From Peptoniphilus raoultii (lineage in GTDB: Bacteria > Bacillota > Clostridia > Tissierellales > Peptoniphilaceae), in NCBI RefSeq assembly GCF_900099555.1, contig NZ_FMWM01000002.1, forward strand, positions 878,018 through 942,017: 64,000 nucleotides of DNA, in the 5' to 3' direction. A model generated the notes under the pieces. That model worked only from the letters and a program-made list of their open reading frames with translations, was not told where the DNA came from and did not search any database. The position numbers and the translations under genes are program-made. Below, piece after piece: positions 8,141 through 16,653 of the stretch. Each line of letters starts with the position of its first letter. Within the stretch, counting starts at the first letter, position 1.

Positions 8141-8497
8141 ATGAAAAAGATTGTTTTTGATTTTAATCCTCTTGGAAATTTTTCCCTATCCGCTGAAGTA
8201 TATTATGAATATTATAAGGAAAAATATGGCAGAGAAATATATTTTTATACAAGGGAAAATGGTATTTATAAAAAAGTTATAGATATATCAAAGCTTAAAA
8301 ACTCGCAAAATAGAGTTATTACTTTTGTTGATTTAGGAGATGAAGTCAAAAAAATCCCCTTTGATAAGGATATAAGAGTAAAGATAATTGACGAATCTTA
8401 TGAAGAGGATGAGCTTTTAATAGAAATTGTAAAAAAGCTTGGTTCTTTAGCATCATGGAAAAATTCAAAAATTAGAGTTTTAGAACTTGCAGAATAA
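8141..8497 (+). CDS. Conserved-looking small cytosolic protein, function unknown
   Basis: A 118-residue protein without signal or membrane segment. It starts 'KKIVFDFNPLGNFSLSAEVYYEYYKEKYG' and has alternating beta/alpha character with an acidic stretch (ESYEEDELLIEI). It resembles small proteins of unknown role that bind nothing identifiable from sequence. Transcribed alone; a palindromic repeat and a strong bidirectional hairpin follow. Codon use matches the neighbours, which supports a real gene. Confidence 0.6.
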   Translation: MKKIVFDFNPLGNFSLSAEVYYEYYKEKYGREIYFYTRENGIYKKVIDISKLKNSQNRVITFVDLGDEVKKIPFDKDIRVKIIDESYEEDELLIEIVKKLGSLASWKNSKIRVLELAE

Positions 8498-8523
8498 AAA
8501 CCACAACTGATAAAGTAAAAAAT

Positions 8524-8542
8524 AATAGGGACAGTCCCTATT
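8524..8542 (+). repeat. Palindromic intergenic repeat, GGGACAGTCCC type
   Basis: AATAGGGA-CAG-TCCCTATT is a perfect 8-bp inverted repeat. It is a member of the family described at 7235, placed between a gene end and its terminator. Confidence 0.75.
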
Positions 8543-8555
8543 CAACAAAAAAATC

Positions 8556-8585
8556 ACCACCGATTTTTTCGGTGGTCTTTTTTTT
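8556..8585. terminator. Bidirectional terminator
   Basis: ACCACCGA (8556-8563) and TCGGTGGT (8569-8576) form a perfect 8-bp stem. T-runs follow on both strands. It lies between convergent genes. Confidence 0.9.
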
Positions 8586-9072
8586 AAGAAGATCTTTCTC
8601 TATCATCAATAATATTATCAATGGCTATGCAAAGGCCAATAATAAGGTCTGCAAATTTTTCGTCATAAATAGTGAGTTCAAAAGAATCCCCAAAAGAAAG
8701 CCATACCTTATTAATTTCTGCTGCAAGGTCCTCATCCTTATATATTTTATAATTGTGACTAAAAAAATCACCTTTCACACTAAGGTCATAATCTTGTGAA
8801 ATAATATTCATACTGTCTTTAAAAAATGTAAAATTTGATTTTATAATAACTTCCTGACCATTTGCATAGGAAATATGATATTCCGGTAACCAAGTTAAGA
8901 TTTTTTTATTAATGACAAAAATTTCGTTTTCATCCCTATCAGAAACGTGAACAGTTTTGCCTATAAGTGTAAAGTCTTGGTCCACAAAGTAGAGAGTATT
9001 TTCCTCTTCATCTAAAATGGGATAGTGGTCTGTTATTTTAAAGACCTTTTGCTTAATATAAAGTTTTTGCAT
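8584..9072 (-). CDS. LURP-one-related (tubby-like fold) protein
   Basis: A 162-residue protein of the LURP-one-related family. The N-terminal 'LYIKQKVFKITDHYPILDEEENTLYFVDQD' matches the family pattern (YxIKQK.F, then D-E-x-x-x-x-x-Y-x-V), and the rest is a run of beta strands ending in a helix, as in the tubby-like fold. The molecular role in bacteria is not known. The start codon overlaps the stop of the CorC-like gene (TAATG), so the two are co-translated. Confidence 0.8.
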   Translation of the reverse strand: MQKLYIKQKVFKITDHYPILDEEENTLYFVDQDFTLIGKTVHVSDRDENEIFVINKKILTWLPEYHISYANGQEVIIKSNFTFFKDSMNIISQDYDLSVKGDFFSHNYKIYKDEDLAAEINKVWLSFGDSFELTIYDEKFADLIIGLCIAIDNIIDDRERSS

Positions 9073-10313
9073 TAAATTTCAACCTCCAAAAGGATTTTTT
9101 CAATTCTATTTTTTGAAACTTCTTTAACGATACATTTGCCCTTATCAAATTTAATAACTTCGCCTTTTTTTGGGAAACGGTCAATTTTTTCAATTATAAA
9201 GCCGCCAATGGAGTCTATTTCTTCAGATTCCAAGTCAAGGCCAGTAATTTGATTTAGCTCTTCTAAATTCATTGTTCCGTCAACTAAATATTTGCTGGGA
9301 CCTAGTTTAATAATATCTTCGTCATCTTCATCATCATATTCATCAGAAATTGTACCCACAATTTTTTCAATCAAATCTTCAATTGTAATCATGCCGCAAG
9401 TGCCGCCATATTCATCGGTAACAATGACAACGGAAATTTTACCAGATCGCATATCTGAAAAAAGTTTTGAAATTTCCTTATATTCATAGGTAAAATAGGG
9501 CTTTTTAAAGTATGATATATTTTCTCTTAGGGACTTATTTTGATCCATCATAAATAAATCTTTTACATTTAAAATGCCTATAATATTGTCTATATTTTCT
9601 TCATAAACGGGCATCCTTGAAAAATTTTCCCTGCAAATTATGTCAATAATTTCATGGTAGGTTGATTCTATGTCAATGGCAATAATATCTGTTCTTGGAG
9701 TCATAATATCCTTTGCATAAGAATCACGAAATTCCATAACATTTTCAATCATTAGTGATTCATTGTGATCAAGTATTCCTTCTTTCTTGCCACGAGTCAT
9801 GGCATCAATTAAATCCTCTTCTGTGATTAAAGGCTCTTTAAAATTGCCATTACCTGATAATTTTAAAATTATTTGGGAAATTTTTGAAATTAAAAAGGCG
9901 AGGGGTCTAAAAATTATTATTGCATAATAAACTAGCCTAACATTTTTTGATAAAATTTTCGGATAGGCATTTTTTGCATAATTTCTGGGGAAGGATTCTC
10001 CAATTGTAATTACTAGTAAAACTGACAAAAATATGCCGAGGATCACATAAATAGGTCCAAAGGCCATATAAAAAAATAGGCTTAGAAATATTTGACATAA
10101 GGCATTGGAAAAGTAGTCCACAATTAGGGTTGTGGGAAATAATTCCTCGTCAGATGTAAGTTTATATATTAAATCGTAATTTTTTATTCCTTCTTCTTCC
10201 ATCTTTGCCAGCTTAATTGAATTTAGGGCTAAAAAAGCATTTTCTATTAAGGTGAATTTATAGGATAAGTATAAAAATACCAAAGATAAAAAAAGATATG
10301 AGTACATTGTCAT
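9072..10313 (-). CDS. CNNM/CorC (hemolysin C) family membrane protein with CBS pair
   Basis: A 413-residue inner-membrane protein with a DUF21/CNNM membrane domain (residues about 1-180, three to four helices), two CBS domains (about 195-315, 'DIMTPRTDIIAID' and 'IGILNVKDLF') and a C-terminal CorC/HlyC domain ('KYLVDGTMNLEELNQITGLDL', 'IGGFIIEKIDRFPKKGE'). Related proteins export Mg2+ or Co2+, or affect Na+/Mg2+ balance, under control of nucleotides bound by the CBS pair. A consensus promoter and an AAGGAGAG site support the start at 10313. Despite the historical name it is not a toxin. Confidence 0.92.
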   Translation of the reverse strand: MTMYSYLFLSLVFLYLSYKFTLIENAFLALNSIKLAKMEEEGIKNYDLIYKLTSDEELFPTTLIVDYFSNALCQIFLSLFFYMAFGPIYVILGIFLSVLLVITIGESFPRNYAKNAYPKILSKNVRLVYYAIIIFRPLAFLISKISQIILKLSGNGNFKEPLITEEDLIDAMTRGKKEGILDHNESLMIENVMEFRDSYAKDIMTPRTDIIAIDIESTYHEIIDIICRENFSRMPVYEENIDNIIGILNVKDLFMMDQNKSLRENISYFKKPYFTYEYKEISKLFSDMRSGKISVVIVTDEYGGTCGMITIEDLIEKIVGTISDEYDDEDDEDIIKLGPSKYLVDGTMNLEELNQITGLDLESEEIDSIGGFIIEKIDRFPKKGEVIKFDKGKCIVKEVSKNRIEKILLEVEI

Positions 10314-10331
10314 AAAACTCTCCTTATCCTA

Positions 10332-10360
10332 ATTATAATAATATATTAACTAGCTGTCAA
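10332..10360 (-). promoter_or_regulatory. Consensus promoter of the CorC-like operon
   Basis: On the minus strand TTGACA (10360-10355), 17-bp spacer, TATAAT (10337-10332). It lies just upstream of the start at 10313. Confidence 0.85.
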
Positions 10361-10468
10361 AATTTTAATTAGGGTGCCTAATAAAACAAAAGAAAATATT
10401 TTTAAGTATATGAAATATCTAGTGAAGTTTTGATAGTTATATTCTTACAATTATTACAATTTTTCCCA

Positions 10469-10547
10469 AAGAGGACAGCCCTCTTAGCTTTAACTAAAAG
10501 AAAAGGGACTGTCCCTTGCTTGCACCAATAGAGTGTGGACTGTCCCA
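10469..10547 (+). repeat. Cluster of three palindromic GGGAC(A/T)GTCCC-type repeats
   Basis: The spacer 10361-10601 has no gene. It holds AAGAGG-ACAGC-CCTCTT (10469-10485), AAGGGACTGTCCCTT (10503-10517) and GTGGACTGTCCCA (10535-10547). All belong to the dispersed family first seen at 7235. Confidence 0.75.
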
Positions 10548-10601
10548 AAATTTTATAATTATTTCTATAAACTAAGCCAGCAGGAAACCGACCTAATATT
10601 T

Positions 10602-12422
10602 TTATTCAACTGTAACTGATTTTGCAAGGTTTCTTGGCTTGTCAACATCATTTCCTAATAGGGCAGATGTGTAGTAGGCAATAACTTGAAGAGGCACAAC
10701 TGCAAGAATAGGTGCAAATAAATCTATAGTTTTTGGAATACCAATAAATTCTAAAGATGATGCCTTTAAAAGATTATTTTCTTTAAAGCCAAGGGCATAA
10801 ACTTTTGCTCCCCTTGCCATTAGTTCTTCATTATTTGAAGCCGTCTTTTCCATAGTATGATTTTGAGTTGCTATAGAAATAACGGGGGTGTCTTTTTCAA
10901 TCAAGGCCAAAGGACCATGTTTTAGTTCTCCTGCCTGAAAGGCCTCTGCATGAATATAAGAAATTTCCTTTAATTTTAAGGCACCTTCCTTAGCAGTAAC
11001 AAAATCAAGACCACGACCAGTATAGAAAATTGATTTTGCCAATTTTATTTCATCTGCAATCTTTTTATAGTCTTCCTCATCTTTTAAAATCTCATCAATT
11101 TTTGCTGGGATTTTTTTAATTTCTTCAATATATTTTTGAACTTCATCGTCAGAAATTTTGTCTAATTTTAAGGCCATATCTATTGCAAGAAGATAGCCTG
11201 CAATGATTTGTGAAGTGTAGGCCTTTGTTGAAGCAACAGAAATTTCCGGACCGCAATAGCAATACATAACCCTGTCTGTAATTCTTGAAATTGTAGAACC
11301 TAAAACATTTGTTATGGAAAGAGTTGTTGCTCCAAGGTCCTTTGCCTTTCTTATGGCAGAAATTGTGTCGGCAGTTTCTCCTGATTGAGAAACAACAAGC
11401 ACAAGTGAATTTTCATCTACAAAATAATCTTCATACTTAAATTCAGATGCCACTTCACAGGTAACTGGCAGCCTTAAAAGTTTTTCCATGGCATATTTAA
11501 TGGCAAGGCAGGCATGATAGGCTGTGCCGCAGGCAACTGCATAAATCTTTTTAAATTTTTTTAAATCAGAAGAAGAAAAAGCTCCCTCTCCTAAGTCAAT
11601 TTTATTATTCTTTATTCTTATGGAAAGACCTTCTTGTAAAACTTTGCCTTGCTCATGAATTTCTTTTAAAAGAAAATGAGGATAATTTTCCTTTGATGCT
11701 TCTTCAAGACTCATCTTTGTTTCCTTAAAGGGTCTATCAATAATTTTTCCCTTATTATAAATTGTGTAGTCCCCATTATTTACATCTATAATATCGTCTT
11801 CTTCAAAATAAATTATTTTTTTGCTATGGGAAATTACAGAAGTTACATCACTGGCAAGAATAATACCATCTTCAAAAACTCCGCCTACAAGAGGGGAGGA
11901 ATGTTTAACTGCTATTAGTCTATTCTCTTCATCTGAAGATAAGACAGCAAAGGCATAAGCTCCTCTAATTAGGCCTATAGTTTTTTCTACAGCCTTTAAA
12001 AGATCGCCCTCATAAAATTTTTCAATTAACATAGGTATAACTTCTGTGTCAGTTTGAGATTTAAAAACGTAGCCTTCAGCTTCAAGCATATTTTTTAATT
12101 CCAAATAATTTTCAATTATTCCATTGTGAACAAGAGAAAATTTTCCATTCATGGAAATTTGAGGATGGGCATTAGTTTCATTTGGGACTCCGTGAGTTGC
12201 CCATCTCACATGGCCAATTCCAATATGAGATTTTAAAGGATTTTTTTCTAAAGCTTCCTCTAAAATTTTAATTTTCCCCTGTCTTTTAAGACTTTTAATT
12301 TCTCCATTGCTAATGACAGAAATTCCCGCACTGTCATAGCCCCTGTATTCAAGTTTGCTTAAACCGTTTAAAATAACGTCCTGTGCATTTAGCTTTCCAG
12401 TATAGGCAACTATTCCACACAT
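10602..12422 (-). CDS. glmS: Glutamine--fructose-6-phosphate aminotransferase (isomerizing)
   Basis: Makes glucosamine-6-phosphate from fructose-6-phosphate and glutamine, the first step to UDP-GlcNAc and the cell wall. It has 606 residues, the normal length. The N-terminal glutaminase domain starts M-C-G-I-V with Cys2 as nucleophile and includes 'HVRWATHG'; two SIS sugar-isomerase domains follow ('VVSQSGETADT', 'ISVASTKAYTSQ', 'GRGLDFVTAKEGALKLKEISYIHAE'); and the C-terminal 'PRNLAKSVTVE' is canonical. A GGGAGG site precedes the start, and a glmS ribozyme and promoter lie upstream, giving feedback control by the product. Confidence 0.97.
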   Translation of the reverse strand: MCGIVAYTGKLNAQDVILNGLSKLEYRGYDSAGISVISNGEIKSLKRQGKIKILEEALEKNPLKSHIGIGHVRWATHGVPNETNAHPQISMNGKFSLVHNGIIENYLELKNMLEAEGYVFKSQTDTEVIPMLIEKFYEGDLLKAVEKTIGLIRGAYAFAVLSSDEENRLIAVKHSSPLVGGVFEDGIILASDVTSVISHSKKIIYFEEDDIIDVNNGDYTIYNKGKIIDRPFKETKMSLEEASKENYPHFLLKEIHEQGKVLQEGLSIRIKNNKIDLGEGAFSSSDLKKFKKIYAVACGTAYHACLAIKYAMEKLLRLPVTCEVASEFKYEDYFVDENSLVLVVSQSGETADTISAIRKAKDLGATTLSITNVLGSTISRITDRVMYCYCGPEISVASTKAYTSQIIAGYLLAIDMALKLDKISDDEVQKYIEEIKKIPAKIDEILKDEEDYKKIADEIKLAKSIFYTGRGLDFVTAKEGALKLKEISYIHAEAFQAGELKHGPLALIEKDTPVISIATQNHTMEKTASNNEELMARGAKVYALGFKENNLLKASSLEFIGIPKTIDLFAPILAVVPLQVIAYYTSALLGNDVDKPRNLAKSVTVE

Positions 12423-12439
12423 ATATAAAACCTCCCGAT

Positions 12440-12580
12440 ATTTAATTAGGGATTCACTATATTTAATTTGTTGTAAGATTGCTCTTAGTTTTTTTAAATA
12501 TTCAGGTTGTGATACCTATGGAGCATCCGCCGAAAATTTCGATAACTCCATACCTCGTCAGCCACATGGGCTCTGGCGCT
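12440..12580 (-). ncRNA. glmS ribozyme (GlcN6P-activated self-cleaving leader)
   Basis: Reading the minus strand from 12580: AGCGCC at the cleavage site (cut expected between A12580 and G12579), then GACGAGG, TTATCGAAATTTTCGGCGGATG and CTCCATA, the conserved core in the right order. A short P3-like stem (AGGT/ACCT) and an A-rich tail follow. It directly precedes glmS. The 3' limit is approximate because the P4 region is not resolved by eye. Confidence 0.93.
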
Positions 12581-12602
12581 TATTAATTTTATCCCTTAAA
12601 GA

Positions 12603-12631
12603 ATTTTAACATATTAGAAGAATTGTGTAAA
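12603..12631 (-). promoter_or_regulatory. glmS promoter
   Basis: On the minus strand TTTACA (12631-12626), 17-bp spacer, TAAAAT (12608-12603). Transcription would begin near 12596, about 15 nt before the ribozyme cleavage site. Confidence 0.75.
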
Positions 12632-12662
12632 CTTTCGTGCTAAAATAAGAAGGGGAGGGTCT

Positions 12663-13355
12663 ATGGGAAAATATTCAAAAAAAATAATTAGTGAAAAAAA
12701 TTTATCCTTAAAAGAATTTTTAAGATTATTTATAGAAATTTCAGGAGAAGATTCTGCAAAAAAAACCAAGGTCAATAAATATTTTGCAGATAATTTTTTA
12801 ACTTGGATGATATATAAGTGGCGAATAGAAATTTTAGGGAACATGAATGTTAGTGGCCAGTTTACTATTAGGACTTGGGCCTCAGGCTATGAAAAAATTT
12901 CATCATTTAGGGAGTTTGAAATTATTAAAGATGAAAAAATATTAGCTAAGGCATCAACAGTATTTATAATTGTAAATACAAAAGGCAAAAAACTTTCCGC
13001 CATCCCAAAGATTGTTACGGATTCTTATTTAGTTTTAAATGAGAGAAATTTTGAAGACTTCCCAAGATTTAAAGCCAAGGGCAAAATTTTAAATGAGATT
13101 AGTCATGAAGTTTTAAAAGAGGAAATTGACAACAATCACCATGTCAATAATTTTTATTATATAGAATGGATTTTGAAGTCCCTGCCAGAGGTTTATAAAA
13201 AAGAAAAGATTAAGGAGATTAATATTACCTATATGAAGGAAATTTTATATCCCAATACCTTGAAAATCACTGTCTTTGAAGGGGAGAATAGGCTTTATTT
13301 TTCCATAAAATCAGAGGACTATAATGCCAGAGCCTTTTTAAGTTTTTATAATTAA
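12663..13355 (+). CDS. Acyl-ACP thioesterase
   Basis: Hydrolyses acyl-ACP to release free fatty acid; cytosolic, 230 residues, double hotdog fold. 'TWMIYKWRIEIL' in the first hotdog and 'DNNHHVNNFYYIEW' in the second match the FatA/FatB-type family; the Asn and His of the latter are the expected catalytic residues. GGGGAGGG lies before the ATG. Transcribed divergently from glmS. It is related in function to the fatty-acid operon at 39 kb but stands apart from it; products may be short or medium acids for export or lipid turnover, which sequence alone does not settle. Confidence 0.88.
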   Translation: MGKYSKKIISEKNLSLKEFLRLFIEISGEDSAKKTKVNKYFADNFLTWMIYKWRIEILGNMNVSGQFTIRTWASGYEKISSFREFEIIKDEKILAKASTVFIIVNTKGKKLSAIPKIVTDSYLVLNERNFEDFPRFKAKGKILNEISHEVLKEEIDNNHHVNNFYYIEWILKSLPEVYKKEKIKEINITYMKEILYPNTLKITVFEGENRLYFSIKSEDYNARAFLSFYN

Positions 13356-13387
13356 TTAGGGGAAATTAAAATTAGAATCTTTAGGCA

Positions 13388-13406
13388 GCAGAGGGCAACC
13401 CTTGCA
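13388..13406 (+). other. GC-richer hairpin in the spacer after the thioesterase
   Basis: GCAgAGGG-CAA-CCCTTGC can form a short stem with one bulge. No T-run follows directly, so it is a poor terminator. The rest of the 181-nt spacer shows only a good ribosome site for the next gene. Confidence 0.35.
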
Positions 13407-13537
13407 CAATAAAAATTCCTTTGATATTATGAAAGTGACCTAGGGATCTCAAAAAGTATGAAGAATAATCTGCAATTTTTTTTGGGAAATTCTTATAGAA
13501 TTAATTTATAAGATTTTTATGGGCTATAGGAGGAAAT

Positions 13538-14875
13538 ATGAAACTTGAGCTCTTTAAATATATAGATGATGTGCTTGATTTATTAGAATATCACAGACTC
13601 GAGCTTGTAAGCATGAATAAAGAATTAAAGACATTTTTTAATGATATTTTGGCAGATGATGAAGGACTTTTAAATTTGTCAACAAGGATAAAAAGTCAAA
13701 GTTCTCTAAGGGAGAAATTAATTAGAAAAAACTATTTTATGAATTATCCCAATCCCTTTGATGCCTTTAATAATATTCCGGACCTTGTGGGTTTAAGAGT
13801 TGAATGTAGATTTATTAAAGATGAAGTAGAAATGTATAAAAAAATAATAAGGGACTTCACTCTTTATATGGGCGATGGATATTATGCATCAAAGTCAAAT
13901 CCCGGCATCTTATTAAATTTAGAAGATGAGCAGCCCCAAATTTTAAATAATGGCTTTAAAATTTATAAGCTTGACGGCAGATTTATTTCCAGAAATTATT
14001 CCTATGCCTTTGAACTTCAAATAAAATCACTAGTCAACCTATTTTGGGGAGAAATAGACCACAAAATCCTCTATAAAAATTATAATTATATGATAATTGA
14101 GGACTTTTTCAGGGATATTATGAATTCCATTATTGATAATCTTTTTATGGTGGATAAGCAGCTTATGATTTTATATGATCATGTGACAAATTCTGACGCA
14201 TCGGCAAAAGTTCCTGCCGAAAAGCAGCTTAAGGTTTTACTGTCAAAAATTGTCAATGATGTATTTATAAATAAAATCTATGAAGAAATTGGTTTTGTTA
14301 TAAATATTAAGACTTCAACAGATGTTATTGTTGAATATATTTTTATGAAACTTAAGAAAAATAGGGACCTTTCCTATGGGGAGGACTTTATTGCTCTTAT
14401 AAATAAAATAAATAACATTAGAAAAGTTGATATGAACCTTGAAGAATATATAAATATAAAAAATAAGCCCAAATTTTATGATGAATTTACAGCAACAATT
14501 GGCAATCAAATTCTTTCATCCCTAAATAAGGACTTTGAATGGAATATATTTTTTAAGATTATAACCACAATTGATGATGCTTCTGACGATGAAATTTTTG
14601 AAGATTTTATGCACTTTGTAAGATATGAATACACCCTTCTAATTATGGAAATCTTTGACAGATATGCCTTTAGCAAGGAAGAAGAAAATGATTTGGAAGC
14701 CTTTATTTTAAATATAGTTATAAAAAAATTTAAGGAGCATCCAAATATTGACTATTTAATGGTAAAATCAATTGAGGCCTTTCACAGAATTTTAAAGGTT
14801 CTTGAAGATTTAAATGTAAAATCCCCACAAGATATAAAAGAAATTTTTATAAAAGAATATAAACCTTGCAAGTAA
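13538..14875 (+). CDS. RelA/SpoT-domain protein lacking the YRSLH motif
   Basis: A 445-residue protein with a RelA/SpoT-type nucleotidyltransferase-like region at about residues 45-215: 'RIKSQSSLREKLIRKNYF', 'DLVGLRVECRF' and 'AFELQIKSLVNLFWGEIDHKILYK' match small alarmone synthetases. The central GTP-binding motif (usually N-G-Y-R-S-L-H) is replaced by N-N-G-F-K-I-Y-K, so (p)ppGpp synthesis is uncertain. The C-terminal 230 residues are helical and unrecognised. No HD hydrolase, TGS or ACT domain is present. AGGAGG precedes the ATG. It may make another nucleotide, or act as a binding protein. Confidence 0.72.
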   Translation: MKLELFKYIDDVLDLLEYHRLELVSMNKELKTFFNDILADDEGLLNLSTRIKSQSSLREKLIRKNYFMNYPNPFDAFNNIPDLVGLRVECRFIKDEVEMYKKIIRDFTLYMGDGYYASKSNPGILLNLEDEQPQILNNGFKIYKLDGRFISRNYSYAFELQIKSLVNLFWGEIDHKILYKNYNYMIIEDFFRDIMNSIIDNLFMVDKQLMILYDHVTNSDASAKVPAEKQLKVLLSKIVNDVFINKIYEEIGFVINIKTSTDVIVEYIFMKLKKNRDLSYGEDFIALINKINNIRKVDMNLEEYINIKNKPKFYDEFTATIGNQILSSLNKDFEWNIFFKIITTIDDASDDEIFEDFMHFVRYEYTLLIMEIFDRYAFSKEEENDLEAFILNIVIKKFKEHPNIDYLMVKSIEAFHRILKVLEDLNVKSPQDIKEIFIKEYKPCK

Positions 14876-14935
14876 ATGATTTTTTTATTTATTTCAGGGT
14901 ATCAAATTAAAAAATAATAAAGGAGAAAAAATATT

Positions 14936-15316
14936 ATGACTGATAAAGAAAACAAATGCTCATGTGGACATGACCATGAAGAAATGAAAGACCACCATCA
15001 AGGAGAAGGCTGCGGATGCGGTCATGATCACAATCATGAAGAAATGGAAGGCTATGATACTTTGACTTTAACCTTTGATGACGGAAGTGAAGCAAAATGT
15101 TTAGTCTTAGGAATTTTTGAAGTAGAAGAAAAAACATATATTGCCCTTCTGCCAGAAGAAGAAATAGATGGAGAAGATGTATATCTATATGCTTATAATG
15201 AAATTTCAGAAGAAGAGGTTGAACTTCTAGACATTCAAGATGATGACGAATTTGAAAAAGTATCAGCAAAATTTGATGAACTTTTCTTAGAAGAAGATGA
15301 AAGTCTTGAAGACTAA
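14936..15316 (+). CDS. DUF1292 protein with Cys/His-rich N-terminus
   Basis: A 126-residue acidic protein. The C-terminal two thirds ('LTLTFDDGSEAKCLVLGIFEVEEKTYIALLPE') is a DUF1292 domain. The first 38 residues carry repeated C-x-C-G-H-D-H motifs and HDHNHEE, typical of metal-binding tails. DUF1292 proteins are common in Firmicutes and have no settled role; the His/Cys tail suggests zinc or nickel storage or sensing. The 3' end overlaps the peroxiredoxin start by 20 nt in another frame, so it is the first gene of a compact operon reaching to 17737. Confidence 0.85.
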   Translation: MTDKENKCSCGHDHEEMKDHHQGEGCGCGHDHNHEEMEGYDTLTLTFDDGSEAKCLVLGIFEVEEKTYIALLPEEEIDGEDVYLYAYNEISEEEVELLDIQDDDEFEKVSAKFDELFLEEDESLED

Positions 15317-15755
15317 TTTTTGTTTAGAATCAAGCGAAGGACTTGAAAAAAATTTGTCTGACTACAAAGGCTCAATTTTAGTTTTATATTTTTATCCCAA
15401 GGACTATACAAAGGGCTGCACCATAGAAGCCCTTGAATTTTCAGATCTTAACGATGAATTTGAAAAACTCGGAGCAAAAGTTGTAGGCATAAGTAAAGAT
15501 AAAGTAACAAGCCACAAAAATTTTAAGAATAAAGAAAATTTAAAACAAGAACTTTTGGCAGACCCTGACAGAAAAATTCACAAGGAATTTGGAGTTTTAA
15601 AGGATGCCAAAATGTATGGAAAAGATGTTATAAAAACAGTTAGATCAACATTTATTTTTAATAGGAAGGGAGAACTCGTAAAAGAATTTAGGGACGTTAA
15701 AGCCGAAGACCATGCTAGAGAAGTCCTTAAATATATAAAGGAAAATGACTTATAA
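15297..15755 (+). CDS. bcp: Thiol peroxidase, Bcp/PrxQ peroxiredoxin
   Basis: Reduces hydrogen peroxide and organic peroxides with thioredoxin; cytosolic, 152 residues. The active site 'FYPKDYTKGCTIEA' gives the peroxidatic Cys41 and Thr38. The resolving Cys five residues later, found in many Bcp proteins, is a Leu here, so this is a 1-Cys-like form or uses another thiol. The ATG lies inside the DUF1292 gene, and the 3' end overlaps the radical SAM gene by 11 nt, which indicates coupled translation. Confidence 0.92.
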   Translation: MKVLKTNFCLESSEGLEKNLSDYKGSILVLYFYPKDYTKGCTIEALEFSDLNDEFEKLGAKVVGISKDKVTSHKNFKNKENLKQELLADPDRKIHKEFGVLKDAKMYGKDVIKTVRSTFIFNRKGELVKEFRDVKAEDHAREVLKYIKENDL

Positions 15756-16653
15756 AAGTTATTCAGAATTTTTAAAAGAAAAATTTGGTGAGAAAGTTTA
15801 TAAACTGCCAATAAAATTAAATATAACTTGCCCTAATAGGGACGGGAGTCTGGGCTTTGGTGGCTGCACCTTTTGCGGCGAAGAAGGAGGCTCCTTTGAA
15901 AATAATTTAGGAACTATTATAGAGCAAATGGAAAAGGTCAAAGAGGCAATTTCAAAAAGATATAAGGCAAAAAAATTTATAGCTTATTTCCAAAATTTCA
16001 CCAATACCTATATGGATTTTGAAACTTTTAAAAAAGATGTTAGCGAGGCTCTTTCAGTTGATGATATAGTGGGCCTAAGTATTTCTACAAGGCCCGACTG
16101 TTTATTTGAAAAGCACTTAGAATATTTAGAAGAAATAAATAAAAATTATATGGTTACCTTAGAGCTAGGTCTGCAAACAGTTAATTATCACACTCTAAAA
16201 AAAATAAATAGGGGGCACGGACTTGCAGAATTTATTGATGGAGCCTTAAGGGCAAAAAGAAAGGGTCTAAGGATTTGCGTCCATATAATTATCGGTCTTC
16301 CTTGGGATGATGATTTAGATTTAATAGAAGAGGCAAAAATTTTATCAATTTTAAATGTTGATGAAGTAAAAATCCACGCCCTCTATATCCTAAAAAATAC
16401 AGTAATGGGAAGGCAGTATGAAAAGGGAGAAATAAAAACAATTTCCCTTGAAGAATATAAAAGAAAAGTTATACTCTTTTTAAGACATCTAAAAAGTGAT
16501 ATAATTATAGAAAGATTAGTTGGCAGAAGCCCAGAAGAAGATTCACTATTTTCAAACTGGAACACTTCCTGGTGGAAGATTCGGGATGAGATAGTTGAAG
16601 AAATGAAAAAAAATAATTTTAGGCAAGGAGATATAAGGGGGACTTTAAAATGA
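15745..16653 (+). CDS. TIGR01212-type radical SAM protein (YhcC/YtqA-like)
   Basis: A 302-residue radical SAM enzyme. The cluster-binding cysteines sit in 'CPNRDGSLGFGGCTFC', the long-spaced motif of the Elp3-like TIGR01212 family, followed by 'ISTRPDCL', 'LGLQTVNYHTLKKINRGH' and 'HIIIGLPWDD'. The substrate of YhcC/YtqA proteins is not established; tRNA or protein modification is possible. It starts within the peroxiredoxin gene and ends with ATGA overlap to the P-loop gene. Full length, with no sign of decay. Confidence 0.9.
   Translation: MTYKSYSEFLKEKFGEKVYKLPIKLNITCPNRDGSLGFGGCTFCGEEGGSFENNLGTIIEQMEKVKEAISKRYKAKKFIAYFQNFTNTYMDFETFKKDVSEALSVDDIVGLSISTRPDCLFEKHLEYLEEINKNYMVTLELGLQTVNYHTLKKINRGHGLAEFIDGALRAKRKGLRICVHIIIGLPWDDDLDLIEEAKILSILNVDEVKIHALYILKNTVMGRQYEKGEIKTISLEEYKRKVILFLRHLKSDIIIERLVGRSPEEDSLFSNWNTSWWKIRDEIVEEMKKNNFRQGDIRGTLK

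Noticed and set aside
13380-13425. A preQ1-like riboswitch in the spacer after the thioesterase (GCAGAGGGCAACCCTTGCACAA)
   Set aside because: The hairpin is there, but the A-rich pseudoknot tail and conserved loop do not match, and the next gene is not a queuosine gene.
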